Below, one piece after another: positions 8,536-15,246 of a DNA stretch of 64,000 bases. The translations under genes were made by a program, and so were the position numbers. This DNA comes from Actinomycetes bacterium. Lineage in GTDB: Bacteria; Actinomycetota; Actinomycetes; Actinomycetales; Dermatophilaceae. Location: positions 1 through 64,000 of the forward strand of contig JAEZWF010000042.1 of the NCBI GenBank assembly GCA_023420415.1, read 5' to 3'. How positions within the stretch are numbered: the first letter of the stretch is position 1; each line of letters begins with the position of its first letter. The notes under the pieces were generated by a model. That model was not told where the DNA came from. It ran no database searches and saw only the letters and a program-made list of their open reading frames with translations.

Positions 8536-9218
8536 GTTGCTCGACCCACGATCCGCCGGCTCCACCACAACGCGAACGCGGCCAGCGACACACCGGTCAG
8601 CAGGCTGGCGGTCGCGGCGGGCGACCCGAGGTAGAGGTCGCGGATGCCGATGCCGCACGCGAGCCCCACCACCGGGCCGGACAGCGGCAGCAGGCACAGC
8701 ACCGCCATGGAGGCCCGCGGGCCGGCCACGGCCGACGCGAGGCGTTCGCGCGAGCGCCGACGCTCCTCCAGCACCTCGACCGCACTGGTCAGGGCGTCGG
8801 CGAGCGGCGCGCCGGTCTGTTCGCTGAGGGTCCAGGCCTGGCCCACGAAGGCGAGCTCGGGGCTCGTGCACCGGTCGGCCCACTGCGCCCAGACCGGTCC
8901 GAGGACCTCCCCACGGGCGGCCTGCCCCGCCAGGTCGACCAGGACGGGGTCCCAGACCCCGTGGCCGCTCGCCGCCCGTGCCGCCTCGAGCGCCTGCCCC
9001 GGGGGCACCCCGGCACGCACCGGCGCCGCCACGAGTGACAGCAGGTGGACCAGCGCCTCGTCGTCCGCGGCTCGCCGCCGGGCACGCAGCCCACCCGCCC
9101 CTACCGTTCCACCCGAACCCGCCGCTGCCCCAGCCGACGTCAGCCCGGCCAGCGGTGCCGGTGTCCGTGGCCACAGCAGGACGGCCAGCGCGACGAGGAC
9201 CACCGTGAGGGTCAGCAC
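8532..9218 (-). CDS. tadB: TadB-like type II secretion F-family membrane protein
   Basis: 228 residues from GTG 9218. The N-terminal helix LTLTVVLVALAVLLW is followed by a soluble F-domain (LVHLLSLVAAPVRAGVPPGQALEAA; AWTLSEQTGAPLADALTSAVEVL) and two C-terminal helices (MAVLCLLPLSGPVVGLACGI; ATASLLTGVSLAAFALWW). It pairs with TadC as the membrane platform. The start overlaps the end of tadA by 7 bases. The open frame extends further upstream, but that stretch lies inside tadA coding sequence. Confidence 0.87.
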   Translation of the reverse strand: MLTLTVVLVALAVLLWPRTPAPLAGLTSAGAAAGSGGTVGAGGLRARRRAADDEALVHLLSLVAAPVRAGVPPGQALEAARAASGHGVWDPVLVDLAGQAARGEVLGPVWAQWADRCTSPELAFVGQAWTLSEQTGAPLADALTSAVEVLEERRRSRERLASAVAGPRASMAVLCLLPLSGPVVGLACGIGIRDLYLGSPAATASLLTGVSLAAFALWWSRRIVGRAT

Positions 9219-10441
9219 GCCACACCACCGCCCGACGGCTCCCCGCGTCGGAGATCGGGCCCGGAGTGGATCCCGGCGTCGAACGCGGCGTCGAACTCGG
9301 CGTCGAACCCGGGGCCGAGCAACGCAGCCAGCTCGTCCCATCCCGGACCGGTCCGGCCGAAGCGGCAGTCGAGCGCGAGCTCCACCTCGGTGCCACCACC
9401 TGGGCGCACCGGGTGTGAGGACAGCACGGACACCGAGGCCACCCGCCGCCCCGCGCCGGTGCGTTCCACGTGCACCACGACGCGCACGGCGGTGGCGAGC
9501 TGCGCGCGCACGGCCTCACGCGGCATACCGGCGAGGGCACCGAGCGCCTCGAACCGCACCGGGACGTCCGTGGGCGCGTTCGCGTGCAGGGTGCCGGCTC
9601 CGCCCTCGTGGCCGGTGTTGAGGGCGGCGAGCATCTCGCGCACCTCCGCACCGCGCACCTCGCCGACCACGAGGCGGTCGGGGCGCATCCGCAACGCCTG
9701 TCGCACCAGGTCGACCAGCCCGACCGCTCCCTGGCCCTCGACGTTGGCACCGCGGCCCTGCAGCCGCACCACGTGGGGGTGCACGACCACGAGCTCGCGC
9801 ACGTCCTCGACCACCACCACCCGCTCGGTGTGCGGCACCTCGGCCAGCATCGCTGCGAGCAGGGTGGTCTTGCCGCAGCCCGTGCCACCGGAGACGACGA
9901 ACGACTGCCGGGCGCGCACGAGCGCCCGCAGGACCTCCTCGGCGCGCGCGTCGACCATGCCGACCCCTCGCAGGGCCGCGAGCCCATCGGCGCGCACCCG
10001 CGGGATGCGCAGGCTCACATGGGCGCCGTCATCGACCAGCGGCGGCAGGATCGCATGCAACCGGACACCACCGGGCAGGAGCCCGTCGACCCAGGGCTGG
10101 CTCTCGTCGAGTCGTCGCCCGGCCAGTGCCGCGAGCCGCACCGCCAACCGTCGCGCGGCCGCGGCGTCCTCCAGCCGCACCCCCGCGTCGACCACGCCGT
10201 CGCCCCGGTCGACCCACACCGACGCGTCACCGTTGACGAGCACATCCGTCACGGACTCGTCGGCGACGAGGGTGTCCACCGGCCCGAACCCGAGCACCTC
10301 CGCGGCCAGCCGGCTCCGCGCCTCGTCCACGCCACCCGCACCCAGCACGGCGATGTCGGCCCTGGCAGCCTCCGCGACCCGGTGCGCGTCCGGCAGCCGC
10401 CCGCGTCGGATCTGCGCGTCGATGACCGCGTCGCGTCTCAT
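9212..10441 (-). CDS. tadA: TadA/CpaF-type secretion ATPase
   Basis: 409 residues from ATG 10441. Hexameric motor ATPase that powers pilin assembly. Walker A is SGGTGCGKTT near residue 186. The Asp box is VVVEDVRELVVVHPHVVRLQGR, Walker B-like MRPDRLVVGEVRGAE, and the His box GHEGGAGTLHANAP. The N-terminal half (VLGFGPVDTLVADESVTDVLVNG) is the usual CpaF N-domain. An in-frame GTG 12 bases upstream (MARGMRRD) is a possible alternative start. The C-terminus has a small Asp/Phe/Ala repeat (FDAEFDAAFDAG). It is preceded by cpaE with a 40-base gap and overlaps tadB. Confidence 0.94.
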   Translation of the reverse strand: MRRDAVIDAQIRRGRLPDAHRVAEAARADIAVLGAGGVDEARSRLAAEVLGFGPVDTLVADESVTDVLVNGDASVWVDRGDGVVDAGVRLEDAAAARRLAVRLAALAGRRLDESQPWVDGLLPGGVRLHAILPPLVDDGAHVSLRIPRVRADGLAALRGVGMVDARAEEVLRALVRARQSFVVSGGTGCGKTTLLAAMLAEVPHTERVVVVEDVRELVVVHPHVVRLQGRGANVEGQGAVGLVDLVRQALRMRPDRLVVGEVRGAEVREMLAALNTGHEGGAGTLHANAPTDVPVRFEALGALAGMPREAVRAQLATAVRVVVHVERTGAGRRVASVSVLSSHPVRPGGGTEVELALDCRFGRTGPGWDELAALLGPGFDAEFDAAFDAGIHSGPDLRRGEPSGGGVAC

Positions 10442-10481
10442 GCCCCGCGCCACCCTGCCGGTCGCCTCCCTGCCGGGCACC

Positions 10482-11204
10482 TCACGCGCCGACTCCGTAC
10501 GCCACCCCGGCCCGTCCGGCCAGGTCCTCGAGAACCCGGTCCGCGGTCGCAGCCACCACCCCGCGGACCCGTGTGCCGGGCATGCGGGCGCGCTGCTCGT
10601 CGCGGCGCACGCGCGCATCGTCGGGCAGCACGCCCACGAGCGGAAGACCGAGGTGGCCTGCCACCTCTTCCGGTGAGATGCCGTCACGCCCGGTGGGGCG
10701 CAGCACGACCCCGCATCGGGCCCGGTCGAGCACCCCCGCAGCGAGCAGCGCGGTCGCGTCCGCCAGCTGCCGGGCACTGGTGCCCGTGAGGAGCACGAAG
10801 TCGGTGCACGCGCTGGCCAGGTCGGGCGTCCGGCCGAGGTCGAGCACGGTGACGGCGCACAGGTCGGCCAGGGCGGCGACGACCTGCCGTCGCGTGGCGG
10901 TGGACGCGGGCTGGGTCTGCGGGCTCGCCGCGCTCCCCGCGAGGACGCGCACCGAGTCCTGCCCCGGTAGGTCGGCCAGCAGGGCCGCCCCGTCGACCGT
11001 CCCGCGCGACTGGCCAAGGTCGGGCCACCGCAGACCGGGCAGGTGCTCGACCCCTGCCGTGACGTCCAGCCCGCCACCCGGGTCGCCGTCGACGACCACG
11101 CACAGCCCCGACCGCAGCGACCCCCGCACCGCGAGCGCGACCGCCAGCGTCGAGGCTCCCAGCCCGCCCGAGGCCCCGACCACTCCCACCACCGTGTGCA
11201 CCAT
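10482..11204 (-). CDS. CpaE-like (Ssd-type) septum-site/pilus localisation protein
   Basis: 240 residues from ATG 11204. ParA/MinD-fold protein. The N-terminal P-loop is degenerate: VVGASGGLGASTLAVALAV replaces the canonical KGGxGKT lysine with GLGAS, as in actinobacterial CpaE homologues (Rv3660c/Ssd). The D-G-D-P-G-G-G-L-D segment corresponds to the second nucleotide-site motif. CpaE proteins position Tad machinery at the pole; Ssd has been linked to septum inhibition. It is first gene of the machinery block, preceded by a twin GTCCACAGG element. Confidence 0.9.
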   Translation of the reverse strand: MVHTVVGVVGASGGLGASTLAVALAVRGSLRSGLCVVVDGDPGGGLDVTAGVEHLPGLRWPDLGQSRGTVDGAALLADLPGQDSVRVLAGSAASPQTQPASTATRRQVVAALADLCAVTVLDLGRTPDLASACTDFVLLTGTSARQLADATALLAAGVLDRARCGVVLRPTGRDGISPEEVAGHLGLPLVGVLPDDARVRRDEQRARMPGTRVRGVVAATADRVLEDLAGRAGVAYGVGA

Positions 11205-11255
11205 GCAGTCACTGTCGCGGCCGAGCCCGACCGGCCGCGAGGGTGACGAGCGCGC

Positions 11256-11293
11256 CCTGTGGACGACGCGGCATACCGGCACCGCCTGTGGAC
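11256..11293 (-). promoter_or_regulatory. Twin GTCCACAGG element upstream of cpaE
   Basis: Two minus-strand GTCCACAGG sites 29 bases apart, 52-89 bases upstream of the cpaE start. The spacing is identical to that of the pair at 6074-6111 before the DUF4244 pilin gene. The distal site reads TTGTCCACAGG, resembling a DnaA box. The 20-base spacers of the two pairs differ, so the repeat units and their phasing are what is conserved. Confidence 0.6.
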
Positions 11294-11340
11294 AACGGAC
11301 GGGCTCGAGCTGTCAGCGGCAAACCGGCCGGAGAAAGGGG

Positions 11341-11372
11341 ACGGCCCCGGTCGGGGGGACAACCGGGGCCGT
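11341..11372. terminator. Perfect 11-bp GC hairpin
   Basis: ACGGCCCCGGT and its exact complement ACCGGGGCCGT flank a 10-base loop. No T-tract follows, as is usual for high-GC terminators. It lies about 140 bases upstream of cpaE and would insulate it from upstream minus-strand transcription. Confidence 0.5.
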
Positions 11373-11540
11373 CGACGCGCCATGCTCCGGGGGGGAGGAG
11401 CCGGTGCGCCGATCCGCTCGACCCCGAAGGGGAGCGGACTTCTTCATCGTGGACTATTCACTCTTCAATCGCAACTCGTCCTCGGTGTGTCGCGCCGACA
11501 TGCCCCGTTTGCGGGGAGTTCCCGGGCACCCCGCGAGGGT

Positions 11541-11576
11541 GATGGCACCCCGCACGGTGGGGCGCGGGGTGCCATC
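11541..11576. terminator. Perfect 13-bp hairpin
   Basis: GATGGCACCCCGC pairs exactly with GCGGGGTGCCATC across a 10-base loop. It lies about 210 bases beyond the stop of the Fic-like gene on the minus strand and would end that transcript, or a short RNA that starts between them. Confidence 0.6.
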
Positions 11577-11786
11577 GGCCGCGGCCCGCCTCGGGTGACC
11601 AGGCGTGCATTCGTTTGTCGCAGTGGGGCCAGCCCACCACGATCGGTCCATACGTGGACTGCCCGCGCGTGGGTGCCCGATGGGGTCACGGTGGTCGTCG
11701 AACTCGCGTGCGTCGACTTGCCTTCATGTGTACTCCCCTCGCGCGGCCAAGTGAAGCCTTGACTTTGCCGCCGCGGAGGGGGTGGG

Positions 11787-12629
11787 TCAGGTCAGACGGC
11801 CGGCCCGGACCGCGTCGCAGACCTGCTCACCAGCCCTGGCCGCCGCCACGAGCGAGTCGGCGCAGTGCTCGAGCCAGAGGCCGACCCCCTGCGGGGAACC
11901 GGTCGCGTATGCCGCGAGCGCCCCGAGGTAGGCCGGCCCACCTTGGGCGGCGTGCCCGGCCTCGAGAACGGCCACCCCGGTCGGGTCGAGACCGCGCGCC
12001 TGGACGACCGCGCGGGCCAGGGCACGGGCCACGATTCCGTTGCCGCGCAAGAACGGTCGCACCGTCGCGACCTCGGCGTGGGCGATGGCCGCGACGACGA
12101 GTGCCGGCACTGCGGGGTCGGCCGTGAGGACCTGCGACAGGGCGTCCAGCCGGGCACTGACCTGCGCCGCAGCGGGGGCTGCGCCGAGGTCGGTGAACTC
12201 CCGGCTGACCTCATCGGCCTGTCGGGGACGCCCGACCTCGTCGGCATCGAGCAGGTGGCCGGCGGCAGCGACGTGGAGCCGCGCGAGGGCCTGCAGCGGC
12301 GCGGTGCCGACCAGGCCGCGGACGTGCTCGGACTCCGCGGTCGCCTGTACCGCGCCCCGCGCGACGAGCTCGACGGGGTCGGGGTCGGCCGGCCACTGGG
12401 CTGCGCCGCGCATCACGTCGCGGACGACCTCGACGGGGATGTTGGCCCCCTCGAGCGCGGCGCTGGCCTGGGCCCCGCGGACGCGCGACTCGGCTGCCGC
12501 CTCGGGAATGCGGCGCCGCAGCGCCTCGTGCCAACGCAGCTGGGTCAGCGCCGCACGCGCCGCATCGATCTTCTCCGGTATGCCGGGCAGCTCACCGAGC
12601 GCGGTGAGCGAGGGGGCGACGTCGGGCAC
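11787..12629 (-). CDS. Fic-fold protein with degenerate catalytic motif
   Basis: 280 residues from ATG 12629. The fold is recognisable. An inhibitory-helix-like segment ASAALEGANI (residues 55-64) resembles the SxxxEG motif of Fic proteins, and the core helix reads AHAEVATVRPFLRGNGIVAR (residues 183-202). Active Fic AMP-transferases have HPFxDGNGRxxR; here the catalytic His is Arg, the acidic residue is Arg, and the first Arg is Ile, while GNG is kept. AMPylation is therefore unlikely, and a binding or scaffolding role is an inference. It is unrelated to the small Doc toxin at 16806, whose motif is intact. The 5' side faces the histidine kinase gene across a hairpin-bearing gap. Confidence 0.78.
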   Translation of the reverse strand: MPDVAPSLTALGELPGIPEKIDAARAALTQLRWHEALRRRIPEAAAESRVRGAQASAALEGANIPVEVVRDVMRGAAQWPADPDPVELVARGAVQATAESEHVRGLVGTAPLQALARLHVAAAGHLLDADEVGRPRQADEVSREFTDLGAAPAAAQVSARLDALSQVLTADPAVPALVVAAIAHAEVATVRPFLRGNGIVARALARAVVQARGLDPTGVAVLEAGHAAQGGPAYLGALAAYATGSPQGVGLWLEHCADSLVAAARAGEQVCDAVRAGRLT

Positions 12630-12715
12630 GCCGCAACTCTAGGGAAGGAACTCCAGGCAAGGCCGACCGGCACCTGTGCACCCCGGCCTGCCCCGCGGCA
12701 TACCCACACCCCTTT

Positions 12716-12767
12716 GCTTGCGTCCGCGCTTTTGGCTGCTCCGGCGACCACAAGCGCGGACGCAAGC
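12716..12767. repeat. REP-like hairpin element, copy 1
   Basis: GCTTGCGTCCGCGCTT (12716-12731) and its exact complement (12752-12767) form a 16-bp stem with a 20-base loop, in the divergent gap between the Fic-like and histidine kinase genes. The left arm shares TGCTTGCGTCCGCG with the hairpin at 39627-39675, which suggests a dispersed intergenic element. Confidence 0.6.
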
Positions 12768-12793
12768 GGTAGCGCGGCATCTAGAGTGCGCAC

Positions 12794-13996
12794 ATGTCGG
12801 GCAGCTTCCACCTCCCCACGGCGATCGTCGTGGCGGGCGGCATGGTGCTGCTGTGGGTGCTGCTGCGGCTGGTGCGGCAGGGGCGCAGCGCCCGCCGGGG
12901 GTTCGTCTCCGACGTCGACGAGGCGACCTACCGCACCCTGCACACCGCGTCGCTGGCCGCCCGGCACCTGCAGGGCGGCCTGTCCCCCGACGGCACCGGC
13001 CGCGCCGCCCGTCACCTGCGCGGGCTGCTCGGGTCGCCGGCGCTGGCGGTGACCGACAGCACCGGACTGGTGGCCGCGGACGGGCTGCCCGACGTGCACG
13101 CGCGGCAGGCGCCCGACCACGCGGCCGAGGTGCTGCGGACGGGACGCACCATCGTCCTCGGTCCGGACAGGGTGCAGTGCTCCGACCCGGACTGCCCCGT
13201 GCGCACCGCCGTCGTGGCACCGGTGGTCACCGACGAACGCGTCGTCGCGGCCCTCGCGGCCTACGGCCCCCAGGCGAGCGCCGGCCTCGCCCGCGCCACC
13301 GAGGAGGTCGCCGGCTGGATGGCGACCCAGGGCGAGCTGGCCGAGCTGGGGCAGCAACGCAGCCGGGCGATGGAGGCCGAGCTGCGTGCGCTGCGCGCGC
13401 AGATCAGCCCGCACTTCATCTACAACGCGCTGGCGGCCATCGCGTCGTTCGTGCGGACCGACCCCGACCGGGCGCGCGAGCTGCTGCTGGAGTTCGCCGA
13501 CTTCACCCGGTACGCCCTGCGTCGCGGCGGGGCATTCACGACCCTGGCCGAGGAGCTGCGCAACGTCGAGCGCTACCTGGTGCTGGAGCAGGCGCGGTTC
13601 GGCGAACGGCTGCGGATCTCGCTGTTGATCGCGCCAGAGGTGTTGCCGGTGACCGTGCCCTACCTCGCGATCCAGCCGTTGGTGGAGAACGCAGTTCGGC
13701 ACGGACTGGCCGGCAAGGAGCACGGCGGGACGGTGCGCATCGTCGCCACCGACGACGGAGCCACCGCCACCATCACCATCGAGGACGACGGCGCCGGCTC
13801 GGACCCGACCGTGGTGCGGGCCGCCCTCGACGGCCACCCCGACGCGGACAGCGTCGGACTGGGGAACGTCGATGCCCGGTTGCGCCAGGTCTACGGTGAC
13901 GACTTCGGGCTGGTGGTCGAGACGGCAGTGGGTGCGGGCACCAAGGTGACGTTCCGGGTGCCGAAGTACGCGCCAGGCGTGCACGTCTCGACGTAG
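12794..13996 (+). CDS. LytS-family sensor histidine kinase
   Basis: 400 residues from ATG 12794. One N-terminal membrane helix (TAIVVAGGMVLLWVLLRLV) is followed by a GAF-like sensory region (about 40-190; LAVTDSTGLVAADG, EQCSDPDCP-like cysteines). The LytS-type kinase core AQISPHFIYNALAAIASFVR has phospho-acceptor His 207. The HATPase motifs are QPLVENAVRHGL, EDDGAGSDP and GLGNVDARLRQVYG. It is followed 12 bases later by its LytTR response regulator. It lies upstream of DUF485-like and acetate-type symporter genes, so it probably senses a carboxylate or cell-surface metabolite and controls the transporter. This is inferred from context. Confidence 0.92.
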   Translation: MSGSFHLPTAIVVAGGMVLLWVLLRLVRQGRSARRGFVSDVDEATYRTLHTASLAARHLQGGLSPDGTGRAARHLRGLLGSPALAVTDSTGLVAADGLPDVHARQAPDHAAEVLRTGRTIVLGPDRVQCSDPDCPVRTAVVAPVVTDERVVAALAAYGPQASAGLARATEEVAGWMATQGELAELGQQRSRAMEAELRALRAQISPHFIYNALAAIASFVRTDPDRARELLLEFADFTRYALRRGGAFTTLAEELRNVERYLVLEQARFGERLRISLLIAPEVLPVTVPYLAIQPLVENAVRHGLAGKEHGGTVRIVATDDGATATITIEDDGAGSDPTVVRAALDGHPDADSVGLGNVDARLRQVYGDDFGLVVETAVGAGTKVTFRVPKYAPGVHVST

Positions 13997-14007
13997 GCTC
14001 ACCCCTG

Positions 14008-14826
14008 ATGGTTGGCGCCCCGCCGGAGGTACCCGGACCCGTGGGCCCGCAGGACAACGCCAAGGACGGCGCCGCGGGCCGTCCGCTGCGTGCACTCGTC
14101 GTCGACGACGAGCTGCCCGCCCTCGAGGAGCTGAGCTGGTTGCTGCGCCAGGACCCCCGGATCGGCGAGGTGCGGACGGCCGGCTCGGGCGCAGATGCCT
14201 TGCGAGCGTTGGACGCCGGGCCCGTCGACGTGGTGTTCTCGGACATCTCGATGCCAGGGCTCGACGGGATGGAGCTGGCTCGGGTCATCGCCCGCTTCAG
14301 CGTCCGCCCGCAGGTCGTCTTCGTCACCGCCCACGACCAGCACGCCGTCGATGCGTTCGCCGTCGAGGCCACCGACTACGTCATGAAGCCCGTCCGCGCC
14401 GACCGCCTGGGTGAGGCCGTGCGGCGGGTGGTCGCCGCCCGTGAGTCGGCCCCTGCACCCGGGGCGTCGACGGCGGCTGAGGAGACTGCCGACGAGACGA
14501 TCCCCGTCGAGCTCGGGGGCGTCACCCGGTTCATCAGCCGCAGCCAGATCCGTTACGCACAGGCCCAGGGTGACTACGCGCGACTGCACACGGACAAGGG
14601 TTCGCACCTCGTCCGCATCCCGTTATCGACCCTCGAGGAGCGTTGGGCCGCAGCAGGATTCGTGCGCATCCACCGCAGCACGCTGGTGTCCCTCGGGCAC
14701 GTCCGCGAGGTGCGGATGGAGCACGGTCGCTGCACCGTGGTCCTGGACGACGTCGAGCTCCAGGTCAGCCGACGCCACACCCGCGAGCTGCGCGACCGGC
14801 TGTTGCGCGCCGCACCGCACTCGTGA
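14008..14826 (+). CDS. LytTR-family response regulator
   Basis: 272 residues from ATG 14008. The receiver domain (RALVVDDELPALEELSWLL; phospho-acceptor Asp 79 in FSDISMPGLDG; switch Lys in YVMKPVRAD) is joined by an Ala/Glu linker to a LytTR DNA-binding domain (YAQAQGDYARLHT; FVRIHRSTLVSLGHV; LQVSRRHTRELRDRL). With the adjacent LytS-type kinase it forms a complete two-component system. It probably regulates the downstream transporter genes, by analogy with LytTR systems that control small-molecule carriers. Confidence 0.94.
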   Translation: MVGAPPEVPGPVGPQDNAKDGAAGRPLRALVVDDELPALEELSWLLRQDPRIGEVRTAGSGADALRALDAGPVDVVFSDISMPGLDGMELARVIARFSVRPQVVFVTAHDQHAVDAFAVEATDYVMKPVRADRLGEAVRRVVAARESAPAPGASTAAEETADETIPVELGGVTRFISRSQIRYAQAQGDYARLHTDKGSHLVRIPLSTLEERWAAAGFVRIHRSTLVSLGHVREVRMEHGRCTVVLDDVELQVSRRHTRELRDRLLRAAPHS

Positions 14827-14851
14827 GGGCCCGTGCCGTGGTGGCATCGCG

Positions 14852-15241
14852 ATGAACCATCCCCCACCGGAGCGCCCACCCGCGCGGGTCCGGGTGACGT
14901 CCACCCGACGGGATGCGCCCACGAGGCACGACGTCCGGCCCCTCACCCGCGACCTCGACGAGCAGAGCACTCTCGGCGAGGTCTACCTGTCCGGGCTCAT
15001 GGGCGCCCAGCTGCGGCTGGCGCTGCAGGTGCTCGCGTTCGGGGCAGTAGGTCTGGGCGGGCTGCCGCTGCTTTTCGTGCTCGTGCCCGCCACCCGATCC
15101 CTGACGATCGCGGGTGTTCCCCTCGCCTGGCTGGTGCTGGCGGTCGTGGTCTATCCGGTCGCGCTGGTCGTGTCACGGTTCTACGTCCGGGCGTCCGAGC
15201 GGATCGAGGCCGAGTTCAGTCGCACGGTCGAGCGGGGGTGA
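14852..15241 (+). CDS. Small two-helix membrane protein (DUF485-like) paired with the symporter
   Basis: 129 residues from ATG 14852, 25 bases after the response regulator. A polar N-terminus of about 45 residues is followed by two hydrophobic helices (LALQVLAFGAVGLGGLPLLFVLVP and LAWLVLAVVVYPVALVVSRFYV) and a charged end (RASERIEAEFSRTVERG). The arrangement matches DUF485/YjcH proteins, which precede acetate permeases. The stop overlaps a GTG of the symporter frame as GTGA, indicating coupled translation. Confidence 0.75.
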   Translation: MNHPPPERPPARVRVTSTRRDAPTRHDVRPLTRDLDEQSTLGEVYLSGLMGAQLRLALQVLAFGAVGLGGLPLLFVLVPATRSLTIAGVPLAWLVLAVVVYPVALVVSRFYVRASERIEAEFSRTVERG

Positions 15242-15246
15242 CCGGC

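Larger units (their letters stand above)
11205..11786. other. Long intergenic region with three strong hairpins and no convincing gene
   Basis: 582 bases between the Fic-like gene and cpaE. It contains the twin regulatory element (11256-11293), an 11-bp perfect stem at 11341-11351/11362-11372, an interrupted stem at 11412-11435 followed on the plus strand by CTTCTTC, and a 13-bp perfect stem at 11541-11553/11564-11576. On the minus strand GAGGGGAG precedes a 13-codon ORF (11727 down to 11686, MKASRRTRVRRPP). Longer ORFs here show no recognisable protein and have atypical codon use. A short RNA or leader peptide is possible but unproven. Confidence 0.5.

Noticed and set aside
7939..9987. 682-codon minus-strand open frame
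   Set aside because: It is the TadC frame read back through TadB and TadA coding DNA; only the last 198 codons, from GTG 8535, are real.
6074..11293. DnaA-box-like TTGTCCACA sites read as a replication origin
   Set aside because: Only two pairs exist, far from dnaA/dnaN-type genes, and both lie at pilus gene promoters; a regulatory reading fits better.
9212..11383. Extension of the TadA frame to 723 codons
   Set aside because: The upstream part overlaps cpaE in another frame and is Arg/Pro-rich noise; the CpaF domain begins at ATG 10441.
11454..11651. Minus-strand 65-codon ORF ending ...MSARHTEDELRLKSE
   Set aside because: The tail looks protein-like, but the frame passes through the 13-bp terminator-like stem, lacks a ribosome-binding site, and shows no family resemblance.
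11259..11762. Plus-strand 167-codon open frame in the cpaE upstream region
   Set aside because: It crosses three hairpins and the twin regulatory element, has atypical composition and no recognisable domain; a normal shadow ORF in GC-rich DNA.
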